A stretch of DNA of 64,000 bases, taken from positions 62,001 to 126,000 of the forward strand of contig JAHBWE010000020.1 of NCBI GenBank assembly GCA_019637155.1, written 5' to 3'. The position numbers were made by a program, and so were the translations under genes. This DNA is from Labilithrix sp. Its GTDB lineage: Bacteria > Myxococcota_A > Polyangia > Polyangiales > Polyangiaceae. Positions 1-8,345 of this stretch are shown here, in pieces (position 1 is the first letter of the stretch; each line of letters starts with the position of its first letter). The notes under the pieces are model-generated. The model worked only from the letters and a program-made list of their open reading frames with translations, was not told where the DNA came from and searched no databases.

Positions 1-656
1 GTCTTCACGCGGATGTCGCGGAAGGCCTGCCGCGCGCGCTTGCGCACGTAGACGACGATGACGCCGACGACGGGCAGCGCCGCGAACGCGATGAGCGACA
101 TCCGCACGTCGAGGATCAGCATCATCACGACGATGCCGGCGAGCGCGACGAGGTCACCGAGCGCGTTCAGCGCGCCCGACGCGAAGAGCTCGCCCACCGC
201 GTCGACGTCGTTCGTCGCGCGCGTGACGAGGCGGCCGACCGGCGTTTTGTCGTAGTAGCGGAGCTCGAGGCGCTGGAAATGCTCGAAGATGCGGACGCGG
301 AGGCCCGCCATCGAGCGCGCCCCCGCGATCTGCATCGTGTACATCTGCACGAACGAGACGAGCTGCGTGCCGATGACGAGCACGGAGAGGATGACGCCGT
401 ACTTCAGGATCTCGTCCGACGCGGAGGCCTGCGCGCCGGCCATGATCTTGCCGAGCATGAGCGGGCGGACGAGGCCGAGGCCCGCCGTCACGACGACGAG
501 GCCGACCGAGACGAAGAGGTAAAGCGCGTGCGGCCGCATGAACGGCCAGAGGCGGCGGAGGAGCTTCGCGTCGTAGGCGCTCCCGAGCTGCACCTCCTCG
601 TGGAAGTCGCGGACCGTCTTCTTCTGCGCGGGCGCCTTCTGGGCCTGTGCGGTCAT
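1..656 (-). CDS. ABC exporter half-transporter, MdlB/YheH-like, C-terminal part missing
   Basis: Partial gene running off the left edge: about 218 codons from an ATG whose bases overlap the stop codon of the upstream ABC gene (ATGA, 4-base overlap). Only the membrane domain lies in the window. It has several hydrophobic helices and the exporter coupling-region pattern YYDKTPVGRLVTR followed by NDVDAV, where type I exporters contact the ATPase domain. The ATPase half, with Walker A and signature, would lie to the left of the window. Because the upstream partner carries a degenerate Walker B, this subunit is expected to supply the canonical catalytic glutamate of a heterodimer (inference from the MdlAB and YheIH families). 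The substrate cannot be told from the sequence; export of lipids or drugs is typical of the family. Confidence 0.85.
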   Translation of the reverse strand, partial: MTAQAQKAPAQKKTVRDFHEEVQLGSAYDAKLLRRLWPFMRPHALYLFVSVGLVVVTAGLGLVRPLMLGKIMAGAQASASDEILKYGVILSVLVIGTQLVSFVQMYTMQIAGARSMAGLRVRIFEHFQRLELRYYDKTPVGRLVTRATNDVDAVGELFASGALNALGDLVALAGIVVMMLILDVRMSLIAFAALPVVGVIVVYVRKRARQAFRDIRVK

Positions 657-2461
657 GCCGGCACCGCCTCGGCTTCGAGCTTCGCGAGGTCGTCGAGCTC
701 GCTCTTCGCCGATTGCTCCTTCGCGAACGCGGCGTAGAGCTTGCCGTTCTGGACGAGCTCGTCGTGGGTGCCGTGCTCGATGACCTTGCCTTCGTCGAGC
801 ACGAGGATGTCGTCGCAGCGCGAGGCGGCCGCGACGCGGTGCGTGACGAGGATGACCGTGCGCTGCGCGGCCTGCCGCTCGATCGCCTCGAGGATCGCCG
901 CCTCCGTCTTCGCGTCGACCGCGGAGAGCGGATCGTCGAGGACGAGCACCTTCGGCTCGCGCACGAGCGCACGCGCGAGCGCGATGCGCTGCTTCTGCCC
1001 GCCGGAGAGCTGCACGCCTCTTTCGCCGACGACGGTGTCGAACTGCTCCGGCAGGCCGAGCGCCTCCTCCAGCACCTGCGCCTCGCGCGCGGCGTCGCGG
1101 ATGCGGATCGTCGAGGGCTCGGAGTCGGGATCGTCGAGCGAGAAGCCGACGTTGCGCGACACGGTGGTGGAGAAGAGGAACGCGTCCTGCTGCGCGTAGC
1201 CGACGTTCGCGCGCACGGCAGAGAGCGGGAGCTCGTAGACGTCCTGGCCGTCGACGAAGACCGCCCCCTTCGGGGTCGGGAGGAGGCGCGCGAGGAGCAT
1301 CGCGATCGTGCTCTTGCCCGCGCCGGTCTTGCCGACGATCGCGATCGACTTGCCGGCCGGCACGGTGAACGAGACGTCGTCGACGACCTTGCGCTCGCCG
1401 TACGCGAAGGTGAGGTGCTCGACCTCGATCGCGCCGTCGACGTGAGCCGGCTGCGGGAGCGGGCCGTCGACGATCTCGGGCAGCGCGTCGAAGACCTGCT
1501 TGAGCCGCACCCAGCCCGCGCGTCCGCGCTGGATGATGCCGAGCGCGAAGCCGATCGCGATCATCGGCCACGTCATGCGCGCATAGGCCATCCAGAACGC
1601 GAAGAAGCCGCCGCGCGTGATGCCGCCGTCCTCCGCCGCGCGCCCCATGAGCGTCGCGCCGTACCAGATGAACGCGAGCGAGCCGATCGACGCGGCCGCG
1701 CCGACCATCGGCATCATGATCCCGCGGAGGCGCGCGAGCGAGAGCGAGGCCGCGAGGTAGTCCTCGTTCGCCGCGTCGAAGCGCGCGCGCTCCCGCTTCT
1801 CGAGCGCGAAGCTCCGCACGACGCGGACGCCGGCGAGGTTCGTCTGCAGCACGTCCGAGAGCTTGCCGAGCGCCTCCTGGTTCGTGCGCATGCGCGAGAA
1901 CATCTGGCGCGAGAAGTTCCGCGTCGCGAAGAACATGAACGGGAGCATCACGAACGACGCGAGCGTGAGGCGCCAGCTCACGTTCACCATGATCTGGAGC
2001 GCGCTCGCGAACGCGAAGGCGACGTTGACGATGTTGAGGACGCCGAACCCGAGGAGGAGACGCACCTGCTGGAGGTCGCCGGTCGAGCGGCTCATGATCT
2101 CGCCCGCCGACATCGTCCGGTAGAACGCGGTCCCGAGGCGGTGGAGGCGATGGAGGAGCAGCGCGCGGAGCTCGTATTCGGCGTCGCGGCCGGCATTGAA
2201 GATGAACCACCGGCTGCCGACGCGGGCGAAGAACGACACGAACGCGAGGACGAAGATGATGACCGCCGGGCGCGTCACCGTCTCCGGGTGGCCGCCGAAC
2301 ACGCCGTCGATCGCCTGCTGCGAGAGCCAGTCGATGCGGTTCAGGCCGATCTGGAAGCCGGCGAGGAGCACGGTGCCGACGACGTACGCCGGCACGTGCC
2401 GCCGGAACTGCCCGCCGAGCGTCGTCGGCAGCGTGCTCGGATCGAGGCGGTTCGCGGGCAT
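653..2461 (-). CDS. ABC exporter half-transporter with degenerate ATP site, MdlA/YheI-like
   Basis: 602 residues, the usual length for a fused membrane-ATPase half exporter. Transmembrane segments fill roughly residues 25-310. The ATPase domain has Walker A GKTGAGKST at 377-385, a Q-loop (YAQQDAFLF), signature LSGGQ at 485-489, Walker B ending LDDP with Asp510 in place of the catalytic Glu, and the switch His541. An Asp here is typical of the degenerate-site partner in heterodimeric exporters such as YheI/BmrC and MdlA, so the protein probably pairs with the subunit encoded immediately downstream with a 4-base overlap. It acts in the inner membrane. It follows the DUF3025-like gene by 57 bases and is probably cotranscribed. 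The transported substrate is unknown. Confidence 0.92.
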   Translation of the reverse strand: MPANRLDPSTLPTTLGGQFRRHVPAYVVGTVLLAGFQIGLNRIDWLSQQAIDGVFGGHPETVTRPAVIIFVLAFVSFFARVGSRWFIFNAGRDAEYELRALLLHRLHRLGTAFYRTMSAGEIMSRSTGDLQQVRLLLGFGVLNIVNVAFAFASALQIMVNVSWRLTLASFVMLPFMFFATRNFSRQMFSRMRTNQEALGKLSDVLQTNLAGVRVVRSFALEKRERARFDAANEDYLAASLSLARLRGIMMPMVGAAASIGSLAFIWYGATLMGRAAEDGGITRGGFFAFWMAYARMTWPMIAIGFALGIIQRGRAGWVRLKQVFDALPEIVDGPLPQPAHVDGAIEVEHLTFAYGERKVVDDVSFTVPAGKSIAIVGKTGAGKSTIAMLLARLLPTPKGAVFVDGQDVYELPLSAVRANVGYAQQDAFLFSTTVSRNVGFSLDDPDSEPSTIRIRDAAREAQVLEEALGLPEQFDTVVGERGVQLSGGQKQRIALARALVREPKVLVLDDPLSAVDAKTEAAILEAIERQAAQRTVILVTHRVAAASRCDDILVLDEGKVIEHGTHDELVQNGKLYAAFAKEQSAKSELDDLAKLEAEAVPA

Positions 2462-2518
2462 CGGGCGGCGCCGGTTCCATAGCAGAACGGGCGGCTCGGT
2501 TGGATGCCCGAACGGATC

Positions 2519-3169
2519 TCAGAGCGTGTCGGGAGAACGAAACCTCGTCGGGTCGTCGAGCATCGAAGCGAGCTCCTCGTCGGCGGTGTCGACGGCGCCC
2601 GCGAGCTCGACCGCGCGGGAGACCATCGCGGGCTGGCCGAACACGTGGCCTTCGTAGAGCGCGTGGCCGAAGAGCATCGTGCGTCCCTCGACGAGGAGCA
2701 CGCCGCCCTCGTCCACGAGCGCGAGCGCGTCTTGCTCCCGCGTGCGCGCGTTGGGGAGCTGCGTCGCGCGGGGCGGGATCCAGCGCTCGATCGCGGCGTG
2801 CTGCCGGCGGTGGAGCGCCGTCTTCGCGCGCGGGAACGTCGCCCACACGAGCGCGTTCAGGAAGTCGTGCCACATCCGCGGGCGGGTCGGGACCACGCGG
2901 TCGTGGGTGATGCGCGCGTCGTAGAGCTCACGGCGATCGATCTCTCCGCGCGGGCGTCTTCGCTTGAGGGGCGCCTCTTCGAAGCGGACCGGCGCTTCAC
3001 CGGCGAAGAGCTGGTTGTACTCGGCGACGGCGGGCCAGTCGTCGTGCGCGGAGAAGAGCGAGGCCGCGCGCGCGATCGGCCAGAAGTCCTCGTGCCGCGT
3101 GTAGAAGCGCGCGTCGAACGCGGTCCGCTCCCAGCGGACCTTGCGGATCCGGTCAGCGACCGCGGGCAT
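2519..3169 (-). CDS. DUF3025-like protein of unknown function
   Basis: 216 residues, no signal peptide or membrane segment. The central block PTRPRMWHDFLNALVW followed by FPRAKTALH resembles the conserved core of the DUF3025 family, whose function is not known. The start overlaps the end of the upstream KOW-domain gene by 17 bases, so the two are probably translationally coupled. The ABC exporter genes follow in the same direction. The family assignment is by recalled motif only. The catalytic or binding role cannot be inferred; a conserved His-Asp pair near residue 100 and several Arg/Lys are the only striking polar positions. Confidence 0.75.
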   Translation of the reverse strand: MPAVADRIRKVRWERTAFDARFYTRHEDFWPIARAASLFSAHDDWPAVAEYNQLFAGEAPVRFEEAPLKRRRPRGEIDRRELYDARITHDRVVPTRPRMWHDFLNALVWATFPRAKTALHRRQHAAIERWIPPRATQLPNARTREQDALALVDEGGVLLVEGRTMLFGHALYEGHVFGQPAMVSRAVELAGAVDTADEELASMLDDPTRFRSPDTL

Positions 3170-4427
3170 TGCGCGGGCGGCGGTGGGAGGAGGCGAGCAT
3201 CGGGCGCGAGCCGTCCGCGGCGGGGGCGAGGTCCTTCAGGTCGAGGGTGGTGACGAGGAGGCCGAGGCGCACGCGCGCGCGTTCCTTCGGCGCGAGCTCC
3301 TCCACCACGCCGAGGCGGTTCGAGAACGGGCCCGCGAGGACGCGGACCTTCGTTCCCTTCTCGATCGCGTGCGAAGGCGCGGCGACCTCGGTCGCGGCGG
3401 CGCGGGCGCCGCGGGCGCGGAGCGAGGTGGGGAGGATCGGGCGGCGCGGCGGCGCGGGCGCGGCCTGCTTCGTCTTCGCCGCCTCCTCACGCACCTCGTC
3501 GCTGCGCTTCGACGGGATCGCCTCCGGCTCGATGCGGCGCCGCGCGTCCTCGCGCTCGCGCCGGGTGCCTTCCTTCCGCACCGGTCCCTTCCGCACGCTC
3601 TGGCGCCGCTGCCGGCGCTCCTCGCGACCGCGCTCGCGCCGCTCTTCTGCGCGGGCGCGGCGCGCGCGCCAGGCGCCGCGGCGGGTCGCGTCGATGAGGT
3701 CGTTGTCGGGCGCCCACGCGATCAGCTTGTACGCGAGCGCGATCGCGACGAGCGCGTCGGCGAGGAGCTCGTCGATCTCGTTCGCGTGCGCGAGCGCCAT
3801 CTCGCGCTTGACCGACCAACCCATCCAGAGCGGACGGCGCGAGCGCTGACTGTCGTCGAGGAGCGCGCGGATGTCCTCCGCGGTCGCGTTCTGCGCGCGC
3901 GGGAAGTGCGGGACGCCGAGGACGCCGATCGCGAACTCGTCGGGCATCATCTCGAGCAAGGTCGTGAGCTCGAGGAGCGCGGTCGGATCGGCGATGCGGG
4001 CGCGGAGGTTCTTCACGTCGGCCTCCGCCTCCGGGTTCAGCTCGAGGCTGACCGCGACGTGCACGCTGTCGATCGTGAGCGCGAGGTAGGCGTGCGAGCG
4101 GAGCGGATCGAGCTCCGGCTCCGTCCGCGGCACCGAGCTCCGCGCGAACGCGTCGCGCACGAACATCACCCGCTGCGCGATCGTCCGCGGCGCGCCGGAG
4201 GAGAGGTGCTGCTCGACCTCGTCGGGGACGACGACCTCGACCGGGAGCGCCATGTCCGCGAGGCGCGACGCGAGCAGGCGCGCCCACGACTCGATGCGCT
4301 CCCGGAGCACGCGCCGCTGCGCCGCGGCGCTCGGCTGCGGATGCCGCGCAGGTGTCCCGCGCGGCTCCAGAAAGGCGTCGAAATCCGCGCTCGTGAGCTT
4401 CAGCGCGCCCGTGGCTGACCCCTGCAC
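3153..4427 (-). CDS. Hypothetical protein with C-terminal KOW-like domain
   Basis: 424 residues from a GTG start. Three parts are visible: an N-terminal folded region (about 1-225) with no family I recognise; a very basic linker (about 225-330) rich in Arg, Lys and Glu; and a C-terminal segment (about 350-400) reading KVRVLAGPFSNRLGVVEEL, which fits a KOW motif as in NusG, RfaH and ribosomal protein L24. KOW folds bind RNA or ribosomal partners, so a role in transcription or translation is possible but unproven. It is first gene of a run with the DUF3025-like protein and the ABC exporter. The gap upstream to the divergent sigma-factor gene is about 213 bases and should hold its promoter. Confidence 0.8.
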   Translation of the reverse strand: MQGSATGALKLTSADFDAFLEPRGTPARHPQPSAAAQRRVLRERIESWARLLASRLADMALPVEVVVPDEVEQHLSSGAPRTIAQRVMFVRDAFARSSVPRTEPELDPLRSHAYLALTIDSVHVAVSLELNPEAEADVKNLRARIADPTALLELTTLLEMMPDEFAIGVLGVPHFPRAQNATAEDIRALLDDSQRSRRPLWMGWSVKREMALAHANEIDELLADALVAIALAYKLIAWAPDNDLIDATRRGAWRARRARAEERRERGREERRQRRQSVRKGPVRKEGTRREREDARRRIEPEAIPSKRSDEVREEAAKTKQAAPAPPRRPILPTSLRARGARAAATEVAAPSHAIEKGTKVRVLAGPFSNRLGVVEELAPKERARVRLGLLVTTLDLKDLAPAADGSRPMLASSHRRPRNARGR

Positions 4428-4640
4428 GACCCGGCCAGCCTACCGCATTTCCTGCTCTTACGCCTCTCTTGACACACTGCGTCATAAGCCCTACCGATGG
4501 GGCATGCCGTATCAAGCCCGCTCCCCAGGAATGCATGGTGCCCACGACGTGCTGTCTGCCATGACGATCGCGGTCGCCCTCCTCGCGACCACGCTCCTCT
4601 ATACATGCACCACGCGCTGACCCATGGTAGACCCGCCGTC
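4428..4640. promoter_or_regulatory. Divergent promoter region, KOW gene / sigma-factor gene
   Basis: Non-coding gap between two divergent starts. A perfect TTGACA lies at 4469-4474 on the + strand, but no good -10 box follows at 16-18 bases. A TATACA lies at 4600-4605, about 35 bases before the chosen GTG start of the sigma gene, without a convincing -35 box. These are candidate promoter pieces only. The region is less GC-rich than its surroundings, consistent with regulatory DNA. An open frame continues through it from 4497 but carries an atypical N-terminus, so I treat it as non-coding. Confidence 0.3.
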
Positions 4641-5783
4641 GTGCCGCGCGCGAAGACCACAGCAGCAAAGAAGGCTGGCGCCAAGCGCGGCTCCGGATCT
4701 GCTTCGGAGGCGCCGCCGCCGGACGACGAGTCGAAGCCGAACGTAGCGTCGGACGAAGACGAGGACGGCGGCGACGCCGAGCCGGCCGGCGTCGACGACG
4801 AGATGGCGGGCGGGGGCGGCGACGACGCATTCGTCGAGGCCGAGCGCGACGAAGAGGAGGCCGGCGGCGACGCCGACGACTCGGTGGCGAGGTCCGCGCC
4901 GCTCTCGAAGGCGACCAGCTCCGGGATGGAGCGGCTCGACCCGATGGCGGCGTACCTCCGCGAGGTGCAGCGTCATCCGCTCCTCACGCCGGAGCAGACC
5001 CACGAGCTGGCCGCGAAGTTCGTCGAGACGCAAGACCCGCGCATCGCCGCGCAGCTCGTGACCGCGAACCTCCGCCTCGTGGTGAAGATCGCGTACGAGT
5101 ACCGCCGCGCGTACAAGAACATCATGGACCTCGTGCAGGAGGGCAACATCGGCCTCATGCAGGCGGTCAAGCGCTACGACCCGTACCGCGGCGTGAAGCT
5201 CTCGAGCTACGCGGCGTGGTGGATCCGGGCGTACATCCTGCGGTTCATCCTCAACAACTGGCGTCTCGTGAAGCTCGGGACGACGCAGGCGCAGCGGAAG
5301 CTGTTCTTCAACCTGCGGAAGAAGCGCGCCGAGCTCCAGGCGATGGGGATCGATCCCACGAACGCCGAGATCGCGAAGCAGCTCAACGTGCCCGAGGCCG
5401 ACGTCGCCGAGATGGACGTGCGGCTCGCGCAGAACGAAAAGTCGCTCGACGCGCCGGTCGGCGACGCGGACGGCCGCGCGATCGCGAAGGTCGACATGAT
5501 GCCCGCCGCGGGCGCGGGCCCCGAGACGCAGATGGCGGACGAGGAGCTCCAGGCGCTCCTCAAGGACAAGCTCGCCGACTTCCGCAAGACGCTCGAGGGC
5601 AAGGACAAGGACCTCGCGATCTTCGATCAGCGCCTCGTCGCGGACGATCCGCTCACGCTCCAGGACCTCGGCGACAAGTTCGGCATCTCGCGCGAGCGCG
5701 TGCGGCAGCTCGAACAGCGCCTCCTCGGCCGACTCCGCGACTACCTGAAGCGCGAGATGGGCGACGCGACCGACGCGTTGTGA
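4641..5783 (+). CDS. rpoH: RpoH-type (sigma-32 family) RNA polymerase sigma factor with acidic N-terminal extension
   Basis: 380 residues from GTG 4641; the frame is open back to 4497 and ATG 4605 is an alternative. Residues about 1-105 are low-complexity and strongly acidic, which family members such as E. coli RpoH (about 284 residues) lack. The remainder is a complete group 3 sigma: region 1.2 (YLREVQRHPLLT), region 2 (NLRLVVKIAYEYRR, DLVQEGNIGLMQAVKRYDPYRG, SSYAAWWIRAYI), the RpoH box QRKLFFNLRK at 218-227, and region 4 helix-turn-helix (ISRERVRQLEQRLL). It directs core polymerase to heat-shock-type promoters. Myxobacteria carry several RpoH-like paralogues, so this may serve development or stress rather than heat shock alone. 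rsmI follows after 34 bases. Confidence 0.92.
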   Translation: MPRAKTTAAKKAGAKRGSGSASEAPPPDDESKPNVASDEDEDGGDAEPAGVDDEMAGGGGDDAFVEAERDEEEAGGDADDSVARSAPLSKATSSGMERLDPMAAYLREVQRHPLLTPEQTHELAAKFVETQDPRIAAQLVTANLRLVVKIAYEYRRAYKNIMDLVQEGNIGLMQAVKRYDPYRGVKLSSYAAWWIRAYILRFILNNWRLVKLGTTQAQRKLFFNLRKKRAELQAMGIDPTNAEIAKQLNVPEADVAEMDVRLAQNEKSLDAPVGDADGRAIAKVDMMPAAGAGPETQMADEELQALLKDKLADFRKTLEGKDKDLAIFDQRLVADDPLTLQDLGDKFGISRERVRQLEQRLLGRLRDYLKREMGDATDAL

Positions 5784-5817
5784 TGGTGAAGTCGCGCAGG
5801 CCCTGTAGTCTCGAAGC

Positions 5818-6684
5818 GTGAGCGTCGAGAAGAAGCCGGGGACGCTCTACGTCGTCGCGACGCCGATCGGCAACCTCGGGGACATGTCGCAGCGCGCGAT
5901 CGAGACGCTGAAGAGCGTCGATCGCATCCTCGCCGAGGACACGCGGCAGACGCTGAAGCTGCTCTCGCACTTCGGCATCGGCGGCAAGCCGCTCGACGCG
6001 CTCCACGCGCACTCGCCCGATCGCGACGTCTACCGCGCGGCGGAGGCGCTCGAGAAGGGCGCGACGATGGCGCTCGTCACCGACGCCGGCACGCCGAGCG
6101 TCTCCGATCCCGGAGAGTCGCTCGTCGCGAAGGCGATCGCGTGCGGCGTCACGATCGTGCCGATCCCGGGCGCGAGCGCGGTCCTCGCCGCGCTCGTCGC
6201 GAGCGGCCTCGCCGGCAACGGCGGCTTCCGCTTCGTCGGCTTCCTCCCGCGCGACGGCGCGAACCGGCACGCCGCGATCGCGAAGGTGTGCGCGACGGCG
6301 GAGCCGGTGATCCTCTTCGAGTCGCCCGAGCGCACGGCGGAGACGCTGGCGGAGCTCGCGACCGCGATGCCGGGGCGGCCGTGCGCGGTGGCGCGGGAGC
6401 TGACGAAGATGCACGAGGAGATCGTGCGCGGCGCGCTGACGGAGCTCGCCGCCCCGCGCGAGTGGCGCGGCGAGATCGCGATCGTCCTCGGCGCGTGGCA
6501 GCCGGAGGCGCGCGAGGACGAGGTCACCGAGGCCGCGATCGACGCGCGGATCGACAAGGAGCTCGCGAACGGCCTCCACTCGAAGACGATCGCGGAGCGG
6601 ATCGCGGCCTGGAGCGGCCGCCCGAAGCGGGAGATCTACGAGCGCGTCATCGCGCGCAAGAACCTCCGCCGCGACGAGGAGTGA
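5818..6684 (+). CDS. rsmI: 16S rRNA (cytidine(1402)-2'-O)-methyltransferase
   Basis: 288 residues from GTG 5818, the usual length. It uses S-adenosylmethionine to methylate the ribose of C1402 in the 16S decoding centre. Tetrapyrrole-methylase fold motifs are in order: GTLYVVATPIGNLGDM near the N-terminus, LAEDTRQT, VTDAGTPSVSDPGE, PIPGASA, FVGFLPR, and the ELTKMHEE segment. It lies 34 bases downstream of the sigma-factor gene on the same strand and may be read through from it. No unusual residues were noticed. Confidence 0.96.
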   Translation: MSVEKKPGTLYVVATPIGNLGDMSQRAIETLKSVDRILAEDTRQTLKLLSHFGIGGKPLDALHAHSPDRDVYRAAEALEKGATMALVTDAGTPSVSDPGESLVAKAIACGVTIVPIPGASAVLAALVASGLAGNGGFRFVGFLPRDGANRHAAIAKVCATAEPVILFESPERTAETLAELATAMPGRPCAVARELTKMHEEIVRGALTELAAPREWRGEIAIVLGAWQPEAREDEVTEAAIDARIDKELANGLHSKTIAERIAAWSGRPKREIYERVIARKNLRRDEE

Positions 6685-6729
6685 CGGCCCGGCGGGGCCT
6701 CACGCGCCCGCGCTTCGTCATGCGCTTCG

Positions 6730-7254
6730 TCATGCGCGGAGCTGGCCGATCGGGAGGCCGGTGGCCGACGAGATCGTGTCGAGGAGCTGTTGCTCGGCGC
6801 CCTGGACCGGGACGTCGAGGACGCGGCCGGAGCGCGTGACGACCGCGACGACGCGCTTCTCGTTGCGCTGCACGGGCAGGACCTGCATGACGTCGGAGCG
6901 GGCGGTGAGGAGGGCGGCGTCGGGTCCGTAGTACGCGAGCCACGTCGGGCCGACGAGGAGGCGGCCGCGCCCGACCCGGACCGCGTGCGTCTCGGGCCGC
7001 GCGAGCTCCTGCTCCGCGTGCGCGATGTGCCGGCGCCGCTCCTCCGGGCCGAGGCCGAGGTTCATCATGCCGCGCGTCGGGTCGACGAAGACGCGCGCGC
7101 CGAACGTCGCGAAGACGATCGCGGCGAGCGCGCAGACGGTGATCGGCGCGGAGGCGATCGCGCCGAGGACGCCGCCGGCGATGACGGCGACGGCGGCGAG
7201 CGCGAAGAAGAGCGTGCCGCGGCGACGCTGATGGACGAGGAAGTCGAGCTTCAC
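6730..7254 (-). CDS. Small membrane protein of unknown function
   Basis: 174 residues from GTG 7254; the frame is open further upstream, but that part is arginine-rich and overlaps the end of the neighbouring gene. The N-terminus is basic (VKLDFLVHQRRRG) and is followed by two closely spaced hydrophobic helices (about residues 15-55). The rest is soluble, with a WLAYYGPD segment and C-terminal VQGAEQQLLDTISSATG. No family recognised. It is 43 bases downstream of the thioredoxin-fold lipoprotein on the same strand. Confidence 0.7.
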   Translation of the reverse strand: MKLDFLVHQRRRGTLFFALAAVAVIAGGVLGAIASAPITVCALAAIVFATFGARVFVDPTRGMMNLGLGPEERRRHIAHAEQELARPETHAVRVGRGRLLVGPTWLAYYGPDAALLTARSDVMQVLPVQRNEKRVVAVVTRSGRVLDVPVQGAEQQLLDTISSATGLPIGQLRA

Positions 7255-7297
7255 CCGACCTCGTGGACGAGGGGCGGGCACGGCGGCGGGCCGTGCA

Positions 7298-7993
7298 TCA
7301 CATCTTCGCCTGGAGAGCGCGTTCCATCGCGCGTTCGTCGAAGCCGACGAGGATCTTGCCGCGCACGTCGATGATCGGGATCGAGCCCCCACGCATGCCC
7401 GCGGCTTCGAGCTTCGACTGCATCTCGCGCGCGGCGGCGCTGTCGGCCTCGATGTCCTTCTCCACGAACTGCACGTGATGCGCCTTCAGGTACGCCGCCG
7501 CCTGATGGCAGGGGCCGCACCACGAAGCGCCGTAGATGATGACGGTCGGCCGCTCGGCGCCGGGGAGCACGCTCGCGGCTCCGCGCGCCTCGAGCACCTT
7601 CTTCCCCGCGGACTGCCGGCGCTCGATCGCGATCTTCTCGAACTCGGTGCGGCTCATCGTCTTGACGGGGTACCTGCCGTCCGCGCCCGCGGCGCGGAGG
7701 TCGGCGACGAACACGTCGTCGAGCTTCGGCGGGTCTTTCACCGGATCGGCGACGCGCACGACCTCGCGCGCGGGCTCGGGCACGGCGGCGACCTTGGGCT
7801 CGACGTGGAACTCGCCTTTGTCGTCGATCCACGTGAAGAGGAGGTCGCTGCTCTCCTCGGTGATGACCGGAAGCGGCGACGGCTCGCCCGCCGGCGGCCC
7901 CTTCCGCTTGCAAGCCGCGAGCGCGAGCACGAAGAGAAGGACGAGGAGAAACGATCGAAGCGAGACCACGCTGCCCCGAGGATGACCCCGCAA
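7298..7993 (-). CDS. Lipoprotein with C-terminal glutaredoxin/thioredoxin-fold domain
   Basis: 231 residues at most; the true start is probably one of the GTG codons near residue 9-10. A signal peptide ends in a lipobox LALAAC, so the protein is probably lipid-anchored. Residues about 30-125 hold a DUF4124-like stretch (LFTWIDDKGEFHVEPK). The C-terminal 85 residues are glutaredoxin-like: VIIYGASWCGPCHQAAAYLK carries the CxxC redox pair, followed by FVEKDIEAD, the cis-Pro segment GGSIPIIDV and GFDERAMERAL. It is likely a periplasmic thiol oxidoreductase; substrate unknown. The DUF4124 plus glutaredoxin layout is known from other Proteobacteria and myxobacteria. Confidence 0.88.
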   Translation of the reverse strand: MRGHPRGSVVSLRSFLLVLLFVLALAACKRKGPPAGEPSPLPVITEESSDLLFTWIDDKGEFHVEPKVAAVPEPAREVVRVADPVKDPPKLDDVFVADLRAAGADGRYPVKTMSRTEFEKIAIERRQSAGKKVLEARGAASVLPGAERPTVIIYGASWCGPCHQAAAYLKAHHVQFVEKDIEADSAAAREMQSKLEAAGMRGGSIPIIDVRGKILVGFDERAMERALQAKM

Positions 7994-8012
7994 CGGCCGC
8001 GCGACAAGCTTC

Positions 8013-8078
8013 TCTCAACGTCGGGGGCTTCGCCCCCGACACGGCTCTCAACGTCGGGGGCTTCGCCCCCGACACCCC
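8013..8078. repeat. Two tandem 33-base units, each with a perfect 9-bp-stem hairpin
   Basis: The unit CTCAACGTCGGGGGCTTCGC and its continuation is repeated twice with a 33-base period. Each contains the inverted repeat GTCGGGGGC-TTC-GCCCCCGAC, at 8020-8040 and 8053-8073. The stem is 9 bp with a 3-base loop. No T-run follows on either strand, so it is not a classical Rho-independent terminator, though it could act as a transcript 3' stabiliser or REP-like element. Confidence 0.85.
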
Positions 8079-8132
8079 CACCCCAGACACGGCCCTCGCG
8101 CTGCGCGCTCGGGGCGCTTCGCGCCCGCTTTC

Positions 8133-8290
8133 GCGGCCGCTTCTGGGGCCCCTGCTCGACGTTGCGGCCTTGCGCTCCCGCTTGCGCGGTCGCTTCTGGG
8201 GTCCCTCTCGACGTCACGCCCTGCTGCAGCGCTCGCGCTTCGCGCCTGCTCGCGCGGCCGCTTCTGGGGCCCCTGCTCGACGTTGCGGCT
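8133..8290. repeat. Three degenerate copies of a GC-rich intergenic unit
   Basis: Copies begin near 8133, 8186 and 8254. The shared core is GCGGCCGCTTCTGGGGCCCC followed by TGCTCGACGTTGCGGC; the middle copy is diverged (GCGGTCGCTTCTGGGGTCCC). The spacing is irregular (53 and 68 bases). Between them are pyrimidine/GC runs such as GCGCTCGCGCTTCGCGCC. This looks like a decaying local amplification rather than coding DNA. Confidence 0.75.
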
Positions 8291-8345
8291 GGCTCGAACG
8301 CTCGCGCTTTTGTGCTGAACTTGGAGGGCGAGTGGGTTGGGGCGT

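Larger units (their letters stand above)
7994..8345. other. 352-base gap filled with GC-rich repeats
   Basis: No convincing gene. It contains the two repeat groups described separately (perfect hairpins near 8020-8073 and degenerate copies from 8133). It lies downstream of the stop of the propeller-like lipoprotein gene and upstream of the thioredoxin-fold lipoprotein gene, both on the minus strand, so it must also hold any terminator of the former and promoter of the latter. Confidence 0.8.

Noticed and set aside
647..2482. 611-codon plus-strand frame opposite the ABC exporter
   Set aside because: Low-complexity Arg/Asp/Val text and no motif; the minus-strand frame has all ABC motifs.
4497..4640. 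Upstream 48-codon extension of the sigma-factor frame
   Set aside because: Text is unlike the rest (Cys/His/Pro/Arg mixture) and contains candidate promoter DNA; GTG 4641 gives a sensible start.
8020..8073. Hairpins read as Rho-independent terminators
   Set aside because: The stems are strong but no T-run follows on either strand, so I list them as repeats.
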